Source: Ruminococcaceae bacterium UBA2719
GTDB taxonomy: Bacteria > Bacillota > Clostridia > Oscillospirales > Acutalibacteraceae
DNA: 8,694 bases
Assembly: GCA_002353935.1 (NCBI GenBank)
Contig: DEKP01000045.1
Coordinates: 1 to 8,694 of the forward strand
Direction: 5' to 3'
Below are positions 1-7,144 of this stretch, one piece after another (the first letter of the stretch is position 1; every line of letters starts with the position of its first letter). The notes below the pieces were generated by a model, which saw only the letters and a list, made by a program, of their open reading frames with translations, was not told the origin of the DNA and did no database searches. The position numbers and the translations under genes are program-made.

Positions 1-29
1 CGACGAGCTACCAACTGCTCTACCCCGCG
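1..29 (-). tRNA. Initiator tRNA-Met (fMet), 5' part only, cut by window edge
   Basis: Read on the minus strand from base 29 leftwards, the sequence begins CGCGGGGTAGAGCAGTTGG and continues through the D-loop and D-stem (GAGC pairing with GCTC) to GCTCGTCG, where the window ends. This is the characteristic 5' half of bacterial initiator tRNA. The leading C, which makes the unpaired 1-72 position of initiators, is followed by GCGGGG. The anticodon, T arm and 3' end lie outside the window, so the CAU anticodon is inferred rather than seen. A promoter sits just upstream on the same strand, giving a leader of only a few bases. Confidence 0.85.
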
Positions 30-42
30 TTATTTCTTTTAT

Positions 43-71
43 ATATTATCACCTTTTTATGGCTTTGTCAA
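43..71 (-). promoter_or_regulatory. Probable sigma-70 promoter for the tRNA gene
   Basis: On the minus strand a perfect -35 box TTGACA occupies 71-66. With a 17-base spacer the -10 box is TAATAT (48-43). A better-matching GATAAT (50-45) would leave only a 15-base spacer. Initiation near base 36 would leave a leader of about seven bases before the tRNA 5' end, which fits a stable RNA gene. The assignment rests on motif matching and position only. Confidence 0.6.
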
Positions 72-162
72 TAGCAAAAAATGTCGACACTTAAATTCTT
101 TTTTTATTATTTATTTCTAACAAAAATTACTGGTTTTTATATAAAATATACATACACTTTGA

Positions 163-191
163 TTGACTGCCGCTATATTGTGTGATAAAAT
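163..191 (+). promoter_or_regulatory. Probable sigma-70 promoter of the molybdenum hydroxylase operon
   Basis: TTGACT at 163-168 matches five of six -35 positions. After a 17-base spacer, TAAAAT at 186-191 matches five of six -10 positions and is preceded by TG at 183-184, an extended -10 element. Transcription would start near base 198, about 38 bases before the first gene's TTG codon. That leaves no room for a riboswitch or molybdenum-cofactor (Moco) RNA motif downstream. No clear operator palindrome overlaps the boxes. The bases between this promoter and the divergent tRNA promoter (72-162) are AT-rich and hold nothing I can name. Confidence 0.6.
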
Positions 192-224
192 TAATGCATA
201 TTTATATATCTAAAAATTAACTAT

Positions 225-230
225 AGGAGA
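225..230 (+). promoter_or_regulatory. Ribosome binding site that supports a TTG start
   Basis: AGGAGA ends five bases before the TTG at 236. No ATG or GTG lies in frame between it and the nucleotide-binding loop. The next in-frame ATG (280) is already inside the conserved LAAG...SSRMG loop, so the rare start codon is the only one that gives a complete protein. Confidence 0.7.
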
Positions 231-235
231 AGTCT

Positions 236-850
236 TTGTCGGAAAAAATTATTATTAACGGCTTGGTGCTTGCTGCCGGGATGTCAAGCAGAATGGGTGA
301 TTTCAAACCTCTTTTGCCGTTAAACGGAAAAACTTTGATAGAAAATACGATAGATAGTTTAATAGACGGCGGCGCAGATAAAGTTTTGGTTGTTATAGGT
401 TACAGAGACGATGAAATAAAGGAACTTTTGCAAAGAAAATATAACGATAAAATTATATTTGCGAAAAACGAAGAATATGAAAAAACCGATATGTTTTTCT
501 CTTTTAAAGTTGGTATAAAGGCTATGCCTTTTTGTAATGCTTTTTTTCTTTTGCCGGGAGATATGCCCCTTGTATCGGCTGGTACATTCAAAAAATTATC
601 ATATTATAGACAAATATTAAAAAAAGAACAAAAGAGAGTTATCTTTCCTGTCTTAAAAGGAAAAAGAAAGCATCCGGTTTTAATAGATTTTGATTTAATA
701 AACGATATTTTAGAATTTAAAGGGGATGAAGGGTTAAAGGGCTTTTTTGAGTCTAACCCTGATATTATATACGATATAAATGTAGATGATAAAGGAATAG
801 ATATAGATTTTGATACGCCAAGTGATTATAAAAAATTTAAGGATCAGTAA
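236..850 (+). CDS. mocA: Molybdenum cofactor cytidylyltransferase-like protein (MocA/YgfJ family)
   Basis: This 204-residue protein belongs to the MobA-like NTP transferase superfamily. The N-terminal nucleotide-binding loop at residues 12-25 (LAAGMSSRMG, then KPLLPL) is the family signature. LLPGDMPLVS at 105-114 carries the metal-binding Asp109, HPVLI at 146-150 matches the conserved HP motif, and DTPSDY near 193-198 is the usual C-terminal metal/substrate motif. Family members attach CMP (or a related nucleotide) to molybdopterin for hydroxylases of the xanthine dehydrogenase family, in the cytoplasm. The YgfJ branch is associated with selenium-dependent molybdenum hydroxylases. The start is TTG with AGGAGA five bases upstream. 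It leads an operon of two such hydroxylases, which supports cofactor maturation over MobA-type guanylylation. The exact nucleotide used cannot be read from the sequence. Confidence 0.85.
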   Translation: MSEKIIINGLVLAAGMSSRMGDFKPLLPLNGKTLIENTIDSLIDGGADKVLVVIGYRDDEIKELLQRKYNDKIIFAKNEEYEKTDMFFSFKVGIKAMPFCNAFFLLPGDMPLVSAGTFKKLSYYRQILKKEQKRVIFPVLKGKRKHPVLIDFDLINDILEFKGDEGLKGFFESNPDIIYDINVDDKGIDIDFDTPSDYKKFKDQ

Positions 851-856
851 TAAATT

Positions 857-863
857 GGGAGGG
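857..863 (+). promoter_or_regulatory. Ribosome binding site that places the large-subunit start at 871
   Basis: GGGAGGG at 857-863 lies one base before the ATG at 865 but seven bases before the in-frame ATG at 871. Normal Shine-Dalgarno spacing therefore favours 871, removing two residues (Met-Phe) from the longest reading frame. Confidence 0.7.
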
Positions 864-870
864 AATGTTC

Positions 871-3021
871 ATGGATAATATAAGCAAGTCTGTCAGAAAA
901 AAGGACCATGAACCTAAAATTTCCGGAGAAAGCATATATGTAGGCGATTATCAGTGTGCTAAAGACGGCAGTGCGATTTTAACGGGTAAAATACTCCATT
1001 CAAAAATTGCCAGAGCAAGGGTATTGTCGGTAGAAGTACCGGACTTGCCAAAGGGATATTTTTATGTAAATGCGGCTGATGTTCCCGGCGAAAATAAAGT
1101 TAATATTGTACTTGATGATACTCCGGTATATTGCAAAGATACTGTGGAGTATATAGGTGAACCTATCGGTATGGTAGTAGGACCCGACAAAGAAGAAGTC
1201 GAGCGTATTTTGTCTCAAATAAAAGTAGAATTCGAAGAATTAGAACCTCAGCTTGATGTCAGAAGTTCTCAAAAGGTCTTTTTCGATTATGAATTTAGTC
1301 ACGGAGATATAGAAAAAGCGTTTAAAGAAGCCGATAAAATTTATGAAGAAGAATTTGAAACCGGCTATCAGGAACAGGCTTATATTGAACCTCAGGGGAT
1401 GATGGCTGAGCCTGAAAAAGACGGCAAAATGTATGTTCACGGCTCTATGCAGTGCGCCTATTATGTTCACGGCGCTATAATGCGAGTGTTAGGCTGTAAG
1501 CCGGATGAAATTCACGTGTTCCAAGACGTTACCGGAGGAGGCTTTGGAGGAAAAGAAGCATTTCCATCTGTTTTAGGCTCTCAGGTAGCGGTGGCGGCTT
1601 ACAAAGCCAAAGCTCCGGTGCGGTGTGTATTTGACAGACGGGAGGATATGGAATATACCTCTAAACGTCATCCGTCAATATGCAGATATAAGGCAGCGAT
1701 CAAAAATGGAAAAGTTACCGCTTTGGACTGTGATATTGTTTTTAATGCAGGAGCATATAGTACATTGTCTGCGGTAGTTTTGCAGCGCGGTATCATTGCG
1801 GCGCCCGGAGTTTATAATATCCCGAACATCCATGTTCATGGAAAAGCTGTAAAAACAAATACTTCTCCATGCGGCGCTTATAGAGGATTTGGCGCACCCC
1901 AGACCTTCTTTGCTATTGAAATGATGATGGATCATATCGCACAGGATTTGGGTGTTGATACGCTGGAATTTAAAGAAGCTCATTTGGTCAAACAAGGCGA
2001 TATGACGTCTACCTGCGGAAAGTATCATTTTCCTGTTCCGCTTCCTGATATGATAAACGAGATTGATAAAGTATGTGACTTTAGAAGAAAGCACAAAGAA
2101 TACGCTGCCCCTCAGTCCGGTAGATATCGCAAAGGAATAGGGATGTCTCTGGTGTTTCACGGAGCAGGTTTTACCGGAAGCGGCGAGCGTGATATCATCA
2201 AAGCGGTTGCAAAACTTAGAAAATACAAGGACGGCAGTGTAGAGATTTTAGCGTCTAACGGAGAAATCGGTCAGGGTGTCCGCACAACATTCCCAAAAAT
2301 TGTTGCCAATGAATTAAATTTACCGTTTGATAAAGTTTATTATAATCATCCTGATACCGAGCGTGTGCCGGATTCGGGCCCTACTGTAGCTTCAAGGAGT
2401 TTGATGATAGTCGGTGAGCTGCTCAGAAGAGCGGCAATTAAGCTTAGAAGCGTATGGATAGACGGAAAAGAACAAGAAGTCGAGGAACATTTTAAAGAGC
2501 CTGATTTTATGATACCTTTTTATATCGACAAGTTTCAAGGTGACGCTTATCCTACGTATGCCTGGTCTGTTAACGCAATCGAGGTGGAGCTCGATACTCT
2601 AACCGGAGTTTCAAAAATTTTGGGAGCTTACGGATCGTTTGATGTAGGAACTCCGATTGACTATAACATTGTATTAGGACAGATGGAAGGCGGCTTTTTG
2701 CAGGGAATAGGATATTCTTCTATTGAAAAGATGGATTATGACAGCAAAGGTAGAATTAGAAATAATTCATTTACCGATTACCTTGTGCCGACGACAAAAG
2801 ACGTGCCGAATATGGTTGCTATGCTGCACGTGGAAAAATATCCTAATGGACCTTACGGAGCAAAAGGAGCAGGAGAACTTCCGCTTGTAGGTGCGCCGGG
2901 TGCTTATGTTGAAGCTGTGGAACAGGCGTTGGGCGGAGCAAAAATTCATCCGCTTTCACATGTGCCGTTTACACCTGATGACACGATTGCTCAATTGAAC
3001 AGGCACAGGGAGGAGATATAG
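871..3021 (+). CDS. xdhA: Xanthine dehydrogenase-type molybdopterin-binding large subunit
   Basis: The 716-residue protein (start 871; 718 residues from the ATG at 865) is a molybdenum hydroxylase large subunit. It has an N-terminal a/b hammerhead domain (about residues 15-120) followed by the molybdopterin-binding domains. Comparison with bovine xanthine oxidase by motif spacing gives Gln194 (Gln767), Glu229 in GGGFGGKE (Glu802), Arg306 (Arg880), Arg338/Phe340 in AYRGFG (Arg912/Phe914), Gln468 in GQG (Gln1040) and catalytic Glu669 in GAKGAGE (Glu1261). The spacing of 31 residues between the two arginines is identical to the bovine enzyme. Glu802 and Arg880 equivalents mark purine rather than aldehyde substrates. 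It lacks Fe-S and FAD domains, which are supplied by the next two genes. It also resembles the putative selenate reductase Mo subunits of selenium-linked clusters, so the substrate is not certain. Confidence 0.88.
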   Translation: MDNISKSVRKKDHEPKISGESIYVGDYQCAKDGSAILTGKILHSKIARARVLSVEVPDLPKGYFYVNAADVPGENKVNIVLDDTPVYCKDTVEYIGEPIGMVVGPDKEEVERILSQIKVEFEELEPQLDVRSSQKVFFDYEFSHGDIEKAFKEADKIYEEEFETGYQEQAYIEPQGMMAEPEKDGKMYVHGSMQCAYYVHGAIMRVLGCKPDEIHVFQDVTGGGFGGKEAFPSVLGSQVAVAAYKAKAPVRCVFDRREDMEYTSKRHPSICRYKAAIKNGKVTALDCDIVFNAGAYSTLSAVVLQRGIIAAPGVYNIPNIHVHGKAVKTNTSPCGAYRGFGAPQTFFAIEMMMDHIAQDLGVDTLEFKEAHLVKQGDMTSTCGKYHFPVPLPDMINEIDKVCDFRRKHKEYAAPQSGRYRKGIGMSLVFHGAGFTGSGERDIIKAVAKLRKYKDGSVEILASNGEIGQGVRTTFPKIVANELNLPFDKVYYNHPDTERVPDSGPTVASRSLMIVGELLRRAAIKLRSVWIDGKEQEVEEHFKEPDFMIPFYIDKFQGDAYPTYAWSVNAIEVELDTLTGVSKILGAYGSFDVGTPIDYNIVLGQMEGGFLQGIGYSSIEKMDYDSKGRIRNNSFTDYLVPTTKDVPNMVAMLHVEKYPNGPYGAKGAGELPLVGAPGAYVEAVEQALGGAKIHPLSHVPFTPDDTIAQLNRHREEI

Positions 3022-3494
3022 TGTACGCGATTAAATTTATATTAAACGGCGAACAAACTGAATATACCGGTAACGCAGGCGACAGGCTTTTGGATGTATT
3101 AAGAGACACCTATTCTTTAAAAAGTGTAAAGTGCGGCTGCAAAGAAGGCGAATGCGGCGCATGTGCGGTGCTCATTGATAACACGCTTATAAATTCCTGC
3201 TGTGTTGCTATGGGAGCTGTAGATGAAAAAAGTATAGTAACTATGGAAGGGTTTAAGAAAACTCCCCAGTTTAAGGTTTTGTCAGACGCTATGGCGGACT
3301 TTTCTGCGGTACAATGCGGCTTTTGTATCCCGGGAATGATTTTGGCATCACATGCTACTTTACTTTTAAATCCACATCCGAGTGAAGATGAAATCAGAGA
3401 AGGCTTGTCCGGCAATATCTGCCGTTGTACAGGCTATAACGCAATTGTAAAAGCGGTAAAAAAAGCAAGCGAAGAGGGTGACGGACTATGGTAG
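3021..3494 (+). CDS. xdhC: [2Fe-2S] subunit of a xanthine dehydrogenase-type hydroxylase
   Basis: This 157-residue protein has the two-domain architecture of CoxS/XdhC-type iron-sulfur subunits. A plant-ferredoxin-type cluster is bound by Cys40, Cys45, Cys48 and Cys60 (GCKEGECGACAV, then NSC). A helical [2Fe-2S]-binding domain has Cys99, Cys102, Cys134 and Cys136 (QCGFC, then CRCTG). All eight ligands are present. It passes electrons from the molybdenum centre to FAD. The GTG start overlaps the TAG of the preceding gene by one base and has AGGGAGGAG five bases upstream, implying translational coupling with the large subunit. Its length is normal for the family. The symbol follows E. coli use, in which XdhC is the Fe-S subunit. 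In other species xdhC names a cofactor sulfuration chaperone, which this is not. Confidence 0.92.
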   Translation: MYAIKFILNGEQTEYTGNAGDRLLDVLRDTYSLKSVKCGCKEGECGACAVLIDNTLINSCCVAMGAVDEKSIVTMEGFKKTPQFKVLSDAMADFSAVQCGFCIPGMILASHATLLLNPHPSEDEIREGLSGNICRCTGYNAIVKAVKKASEEGDGLW

Positions 3495-4306
3495 GAGGTT
3501 ATGCTCCCGCTACGCTTGAAAAAGCTCTTAGAATTCGAGCAGAAGAGACGGTTGTTCCTTATGCCGGAGGAACCGATCTTATGGTACAAAACAGAAAGAA
3601 TGTTGAATATCTTTTCTTAAATAAAATTGCTGAGCTAAAACAGATAAAGGTTGATAAGGATTATATTCACATAGGTGCTTTGGTAACTTTTACTCAGGCG
3701 ATTAATGATGATAAAGTTCCGCAGATCATGAAAGACGCTATATCAAAAATCGCTGCTCCTGCTATTCGAAACGCAGGTACCTTTGGAGGAAATTTAGGCA
3801 ACGGTTCCGATAAAGCCGATTCTGTGCTGATAGAATTTGCAGTTGACGCTAAGGTTAGACTTATGTCCTTAAAAGGTGAGCGCATAGTTAATGTAGAAGA
3901 CTTTTGCATTACAAGAAGAAAGATAGATTTAAAGGATGACGAGCTTATAGTTGAAGTACTGCTTCCGAATAAACCTTATAAAAATTATATATATCAAAAA
4001 GTCGGCGGAAGAAATTCTCTTGCGATATCTCACGTAGCGTTTGCAGGACTTTTTGAAGAAAAGGATGGAAAAATTCAGGAATTTTCAGCAGCTTTTATCG
4101 CCGATGCGGGAAGATTTTTACGCTTTAAAGATATTGAACAAACTCTGATTGGAAAATCAAAGAAAGAAGCCAAAAATTTAAAAGATAAAGTTATAAAAGC
4201 CTACAGCGATAAAATTGTACTTACAGCGGGACGAGTAAGCGCCGAATACAGAAAGACCGTCAGCCTTAACCTGCTCAGAGATTTTTTGACCTGGTTCGGT
4301 GTATAA
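3488..4306 (+). CDS. xdhB: FAD-binding subunit of a xanthine dehydrogenase-type hydroxylase
   Basis: This 272-residue protein matches the CoxM/XdhB/YgfM FAD subunit family. The pyrophosphate-binding segment YAGGTDLMV lies at residues 25-33, and the second FAD motif IRNAGTFGGNLGNGS is at 93-107. The C-terminal CO-dehydrogenase-flavoprotein-like domain (about 165-270) contains KVGGRNSLAISHVA and the usual SAEYRK near 251-256. Its role is to take electrons from the [2Fe-2S] clusters and pass them to NAD+ or another acceptor. The ATG at 3488 overlaps the end of the preceding gene by seven bases and has GAGGGTG seven bases upstream. At 272 residues it is slightly short, closer to the YgfM type than to classical XdhB. 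It is the only FAD subunit in the operon and may also serve the fused hydroxylase downstream, which has no flavin domain. Confidence 0.9.
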   Translation: MVGGYAPATLEKALRIRAEETVVPYAGGTDLMVQNRKNVEYLFLNKIAELKQIKVDKDYIHIGALVTFTQAINDDKVPQIMKDAISKIAAPAIRNAGTFGGNLGNGSDKADSVLIEFAVDAKVRLMSLKGERIVNVEDFCITRRKIDLKDDELIVEVLLPNKPYKNYIYQKVGGRNSLAISHVAFAGLFEEKDGKIQEFSAAFIADAGRFLRFKDIEQTLIGKSKKEAKNLKDKVIKAYSDKIVLTAGRVSAEYRKTVSLNLLRDFLTWFGV

Positions 4307-4333
4307 ATAAAGGTTTCTCAAAGGAGAAAAGCA

Positions 4334-6898
4334 ATGTATGTTGTAAATATAAACGGCAAGGAATATGAATCTGCGCATGATAAAAAGCTGTTAAGCTTTT
4401 TGCGCGATGATTTGCATTTAACAGCGACTAAAGATGGCTGCAGCGAGGGAGTTTGCGGTACATGTACGGTGCTTGTTGACGGGCAAAAAAAGCGTGCGTG
4501 CGTATTAAATCTCAGCAAATTAGAGGGCAAACGTGTGCTTACTGTTGAAGGTATAGACAGCGAAGAAATGAAGGTGTACGAGCATTGTTTTGCTTTAGCA
4601 GGAGCGGTGCAGTGCGGATTTTGTATTCCCGGTATGGTGATATCGGCAAAGAGTCTGTTAGACGTCAATCTAAGCCCAACCAGGCAAGAAGTAAAAAAAG
4701 CTATAAAGGGAAATCTTTGCCGCTGCACAGGATATAAAAAAATCGAGGACGCCATCTTGATGGCGGCTGAGTTTTTCAGAGAACATAAAGAGATTCCCTG
4801 CGCGCCAAAAAGCCTGCATATGAACGAACACGCAAAGAGAATAGATGTTTGTGAAAAGGTGAACGGTACAGGGATTTTTACCGACGATATTTATCTTGAT
4901 GGTATGTTGTACGCAAAGTGTCTTTATTCTAAATATCCGCGCGCTAAAATTAATAAAATTGATGTAAGCAAAGCTATTCTCCACCCGGACTGTGTTGAGA
5001 TTTTGACAAAGGACGACGTTTTTTGCAATAAAATCGGACATATCAAGCAAGACTGGGACGTTATGCTTTCAGAAGGCGATATCACAAAATATGTGGGCAA
5101 TGTTTTGGCAGTTATAGCGTCGACAAAAAAAGATAAGCTTGAGGAAATATGCGATTTAATAGAAGTCGACTATACCGAACTCAAACCGCTGACTTCACCG
5201 TTCGAAGCGCTCAAGGGAGACGCGCCGCTGATTCATGAGGACGGCAACGTAATGAGCAGAGCAAACCTTGTCCGAGGCAACGCAGATGAAGCTATTAGAA
5301 ACTCTAAATATGTAGTAACCAGAAAATATAAAACTTCATGGCAGGAGCATGGATTTATGGAGCCGGAGTGCTGTGTGGCGCTTCCTGAAGGCGATGACGG
5401 ACTTTTGATTTATACGACAAGCCAAAGTGTTTATGATGTGCAAAGAGAATGCAGCAAATGCTTGGGTCTGCCACCAGAAAAAGTTCATGTTCATGCTCCT
5501 CTTGTCGGCGGAGGGTTTGGCGGTAAAGAGGATATGAGCGTTCAGCCTTATGCGGCACTCATGGCATGGATAACCAAACGTCCGGTGAAACTCAAATACA
5601 GCCGTCAGGAGTCTCTCAACTATCATGTTAAACGTCATCCTATGGAGATGGAGTTTACTACCGCCTGTGATGAAAACGGCAAATTAACCGCAATGAAGGG
5701 TATTATTATAGCCGATACCGGAGCTTACGCTTCGTTGGGCGGTCCTGTTTTGCACCGTGCGTGTACTCACGCAGCAGGCCCGTATAATTATCAAAATATT
5801 GATATATTCGGAATGTCTGTTTATACAAATAACGTAGTATCGGGAGCGTACAGAGGCTTTGGAGTAACACAAAGCTGCTTTGCAACGGAGATGAATATTA
5901 ATTTGTTATCCCAGATGGTTGGTATTGATCCGTGGGAATTTCGCAAAAGAAATGCGATAAAACCCGGCGATATACTGCCAAACGGTCAAACAGCTGATCC
6001 AAACACCAACATGGAGGCTTGCCTTGACGCTGTAAAAGATGTGTACTATTCTAATAAATATGCCGGTATAGCCTGCGGATTTAAAAATTCGGGAACAGGC
6101 ATGGGCAAAAAAGATATCGGCAGAGTGCTCTTGTCTGTTGAAAACGGAAAAATTCACATTCGTACCTCTGCCTCTTGCATGGGACAGGGGATAGGTCAGA
6201 TGGTGCTGACCGAAATTTGTCATGTCAGCGGCTTGGATCCCGCGTTGTTTATATTTGAAAACGCAGATACAATCCGCACACCGGATGCCGGCACATCAAC
6301 GGCTTCACGCCAGACGGTGATGACAGGCGAGGCGGCGCGCAGAGTCGGGGAAAAGCTGAAAACAGCTTTGATAGGAAAAAGCTTGGACGAACTGGAAGGA
6401 CAAGAATTTTTTGCAGAATTCTCGGCAAAAACCGATCCCCTCGGAGCGATAAAAGAAAACCCCGTCAGCCATATATCCTACTCTTACGGAGCACAGGTAA
6501 TTATACTAAACGACGAAGGAAAAATCACAAAAGCGGTTTCTGCATTTGACGTAGGAACTCCTGTTAATATTCAGTCTGTTGAAGGACAGATTGAAGGCGG
6601 AATGGTTATGGGGATCGGTTACGGCGTCACCGAAGAATTTAAATGCATAGACGGCTATCCGAAAAGTAAATTCGGCACCATAGGTTTTATGCGTGCAGAC
6701 GAAGCGCCTGAGCTTGAGGTTATATTGTGTGAGCCGGATCAAAAGGATAAGCTGAAATTTTCACTGGGAGCCAAAGGCTGCGGTGAGTTGTGTATGATTC
6801 CTACAGCACCGGCCTGTGCCCACGCTTATTTGCGTTATGACTCAAAATTCAGACAGTCACTGCCGCTTGAGGATACGCCCTACAGAAAAAAGAAATAA
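4334..6898 (+). CDS. xdh: Fused [2Fe-2S]/molybdopterin hydroxylase, probable selenium-dependent xanthine dehydrogenase
   Basis: This 854-residue protein fuses an Fe-S module to a molybdopterin large subunit with no FAD domain between them. Residues 1-150 hold Cys36, Cys41, Cys44 and Cys56 (plant type) and Cys94, Cys97, Cys129 and Cys131 (helical type). From about 165 come the a/b hammerhead and the Mo domains. Bovine xanthine oxidase positions map to Gln364 (767), Glu399 (802), Arg475 (880), Arg507/Phe509 (912/914), Gln618 (1040) and catalytic Glu818 (1261). This architecture and length, and motifs such as KENPVSH (707-713) and FKNSGTGMG (583-591), match the family called selenium-dependent xanthine dehydrogenase, which includes the Enterococcus faecalis enzyme. 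The active form would oxidise xanthine or hypoxanthine in the cytoplasm. AAGGAG lies seven bases before the ATG, 27 bases after the FAD gene. Selenium dependence is inferred from family, not visible in residues. Confidence 0.88.
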   Translation: MYVVNINGKEYESAHDKKLLSFLRDDLHLTATKDGCSEGVCGTCTVLVDGQKKRACVLNLSKLEGKRVLTVEGIDSEEMKVYEHCFALAGAVQCGFCIPGMVISAKSLLDVNLSPTRQEVKKAIKGNLCRCTGYKKIEDAILMAAEFFREHKEIPCAPKSLHMNEHAKRIDVCEKVNGTGIFTDDIYLDGMLYAKCLYSKYPRAKINKIDVSKAILHPDCVEILTKDDVFCNKIGHIKQDWDVMLSEGDITKYVGNVLAVIASTKKDKLEEICDLIEVDYTELKPLTSPFEALKGDAPLIHEDGNVMSRANLVRGNADEAIRNSKYVVTRKYKTSWQEHGFMEPECCVALPEGDDGLLIYTTSQSVYDVQRECSKCLGLPPEKVHVHAPLVGGGFGGKEDMSVQPYAALMAWITKRPVKLKYSRQESLNYHVKRHPMEMEFTTACDENGKLTAMKGIIIADTGAYASLGGPVLHRACTHAAGPYNYQNIDIFGMSVYTNNVVSGAYRGFGVTQSCFATEMNINLLSQMVGIDPWEFRKRNAIKPGDILPNGQTADPNTNMEACLDAVKDVYYSNKYAGIACGFKNSGTGMGKKDIGRVLLSVENGKIHIRTSASCMGQGIGQMVLTEICHVSGLDPALFIFENADTIRTPDAGTSTASRQTVMTGEAARRVGEKLKTALIGKSLDELEGQEFFAEFSAKTDPLGAIKENPVSHISYSYGAQVIILNDEGKITKAVSAFDVGTPVNIQSVEGQIEGGMVMGIGYGVTEEFKCIDGYPKSKFGTIGFMRADEAPELEVILCEPDQKDKLKFSLGAKGCGELCMIPTAPACAHAYLRYDSKFRQSLPLEDTPYRKKK

Positions 6899-6932
6899 AT
6901 ATTTATTTAATCGACAGACTGTATAAAATAAG

Positions 6933-6962
6933 AAAGCTCTCTGAATTTTCAGAGAGCTTTTT
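6933..6962 (+). terminator. Rho-independent terminator of the hydroxylase operon
   Basis: A perfect 12-bp inverted repeat (AAAGCTCTCTGA at 6933-6944 and TCAGAGAGCTTT at 6949-6960) closes a four-base ATTT loop and runs directly into further T residues (five consecutive Ts at 6958-6962). It lies 34 bases after the stop of the fused hydroxylase gene and separates that operon from metG, which has its own promoter. Confidence 0.92.
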
Positions 6963-7073
6963 AGTATGCTGTATTCACTAAAACTGCTTATTATATTTTG
7001 ATCCGAGTTTTACCCGGCAAATTTTTAACACTAATATACTGTTGTGCAAAACAAAGCAAAGAATATGTAAATA

Positions 7074-7101
7074 TTGCTTTTTTTCTTGTTTATGCTATAA
7101 T
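7074..7101 (+). promoter_or_regulatory. Probable promoter of metG with extended -10
   Basis: A perfect -10 box TATAAT at 7096-7101 is preceded by TGC, forming an extended -10 element. A weak -35, TTGCTT at 7074-7079, stands 16 bases upstream. The start of transcription near 7108 leaves an untranslated leader of under 40 bases, too short for a T-box or SAM riboswitch. The bases between the operon terminator and this promoter (6963-7073) show no gene or recognised motif. Confidence 0.65.
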
Positions 7102-7144
7102 AAGTTTAAATTGTTTTTTGAATTATTTTTGAGGAGAGTAAATT

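Noticed and set aside
1..235. Integration at the tRNA gene as the origin of the operon
   Set aside because: The operon faces the 5' end of the tRNA, not the 3' end normally used as an attachment site. No integrase gene, direct repeat or tRNA fragment duplication is visible.
1675..2160. 161-codon open frame on the minus strand inside the first large-subunit gene
   Set aside because: It lies wholly antisense to a well-conserved enzyme gene, encodes a Ser/Ile/Phe-rich sequence with no recognisable motif, and shows no convincing start context. It is a shadow frame.
3493..3503. AGGAGG followed by ATG at 3501 as an alternative start for the FAD subunit
   Set aside because: The ATG at 3501 is not in frame with the FAD-binding protein, and its spacing from AGGAGG is only two bases. 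The ATG at 3488 gives the complete N-terminus.
4318..4755. 145-codon open frame on the minus strand over the Fe-S module of the fused enzyme
   Set aside because: It is antisense to conserved cysteine motifs. Its Pro/Ser/Cys-rich content is the mirror of the Fe-S coding sequence.
6990..7030. Possible second hairpin downstream of the operon terminator (CCGAG...CCCGG)
   Set aside because: Only about three base pairs can form, with mismatches; too weak to call.
7102..7144. T-box or SAM riboswitch leader in front of metG
   Set aside because: The distance from the likely transcription start to the ATG is under 40 bases, with no stem-loop or T-box core sequence.
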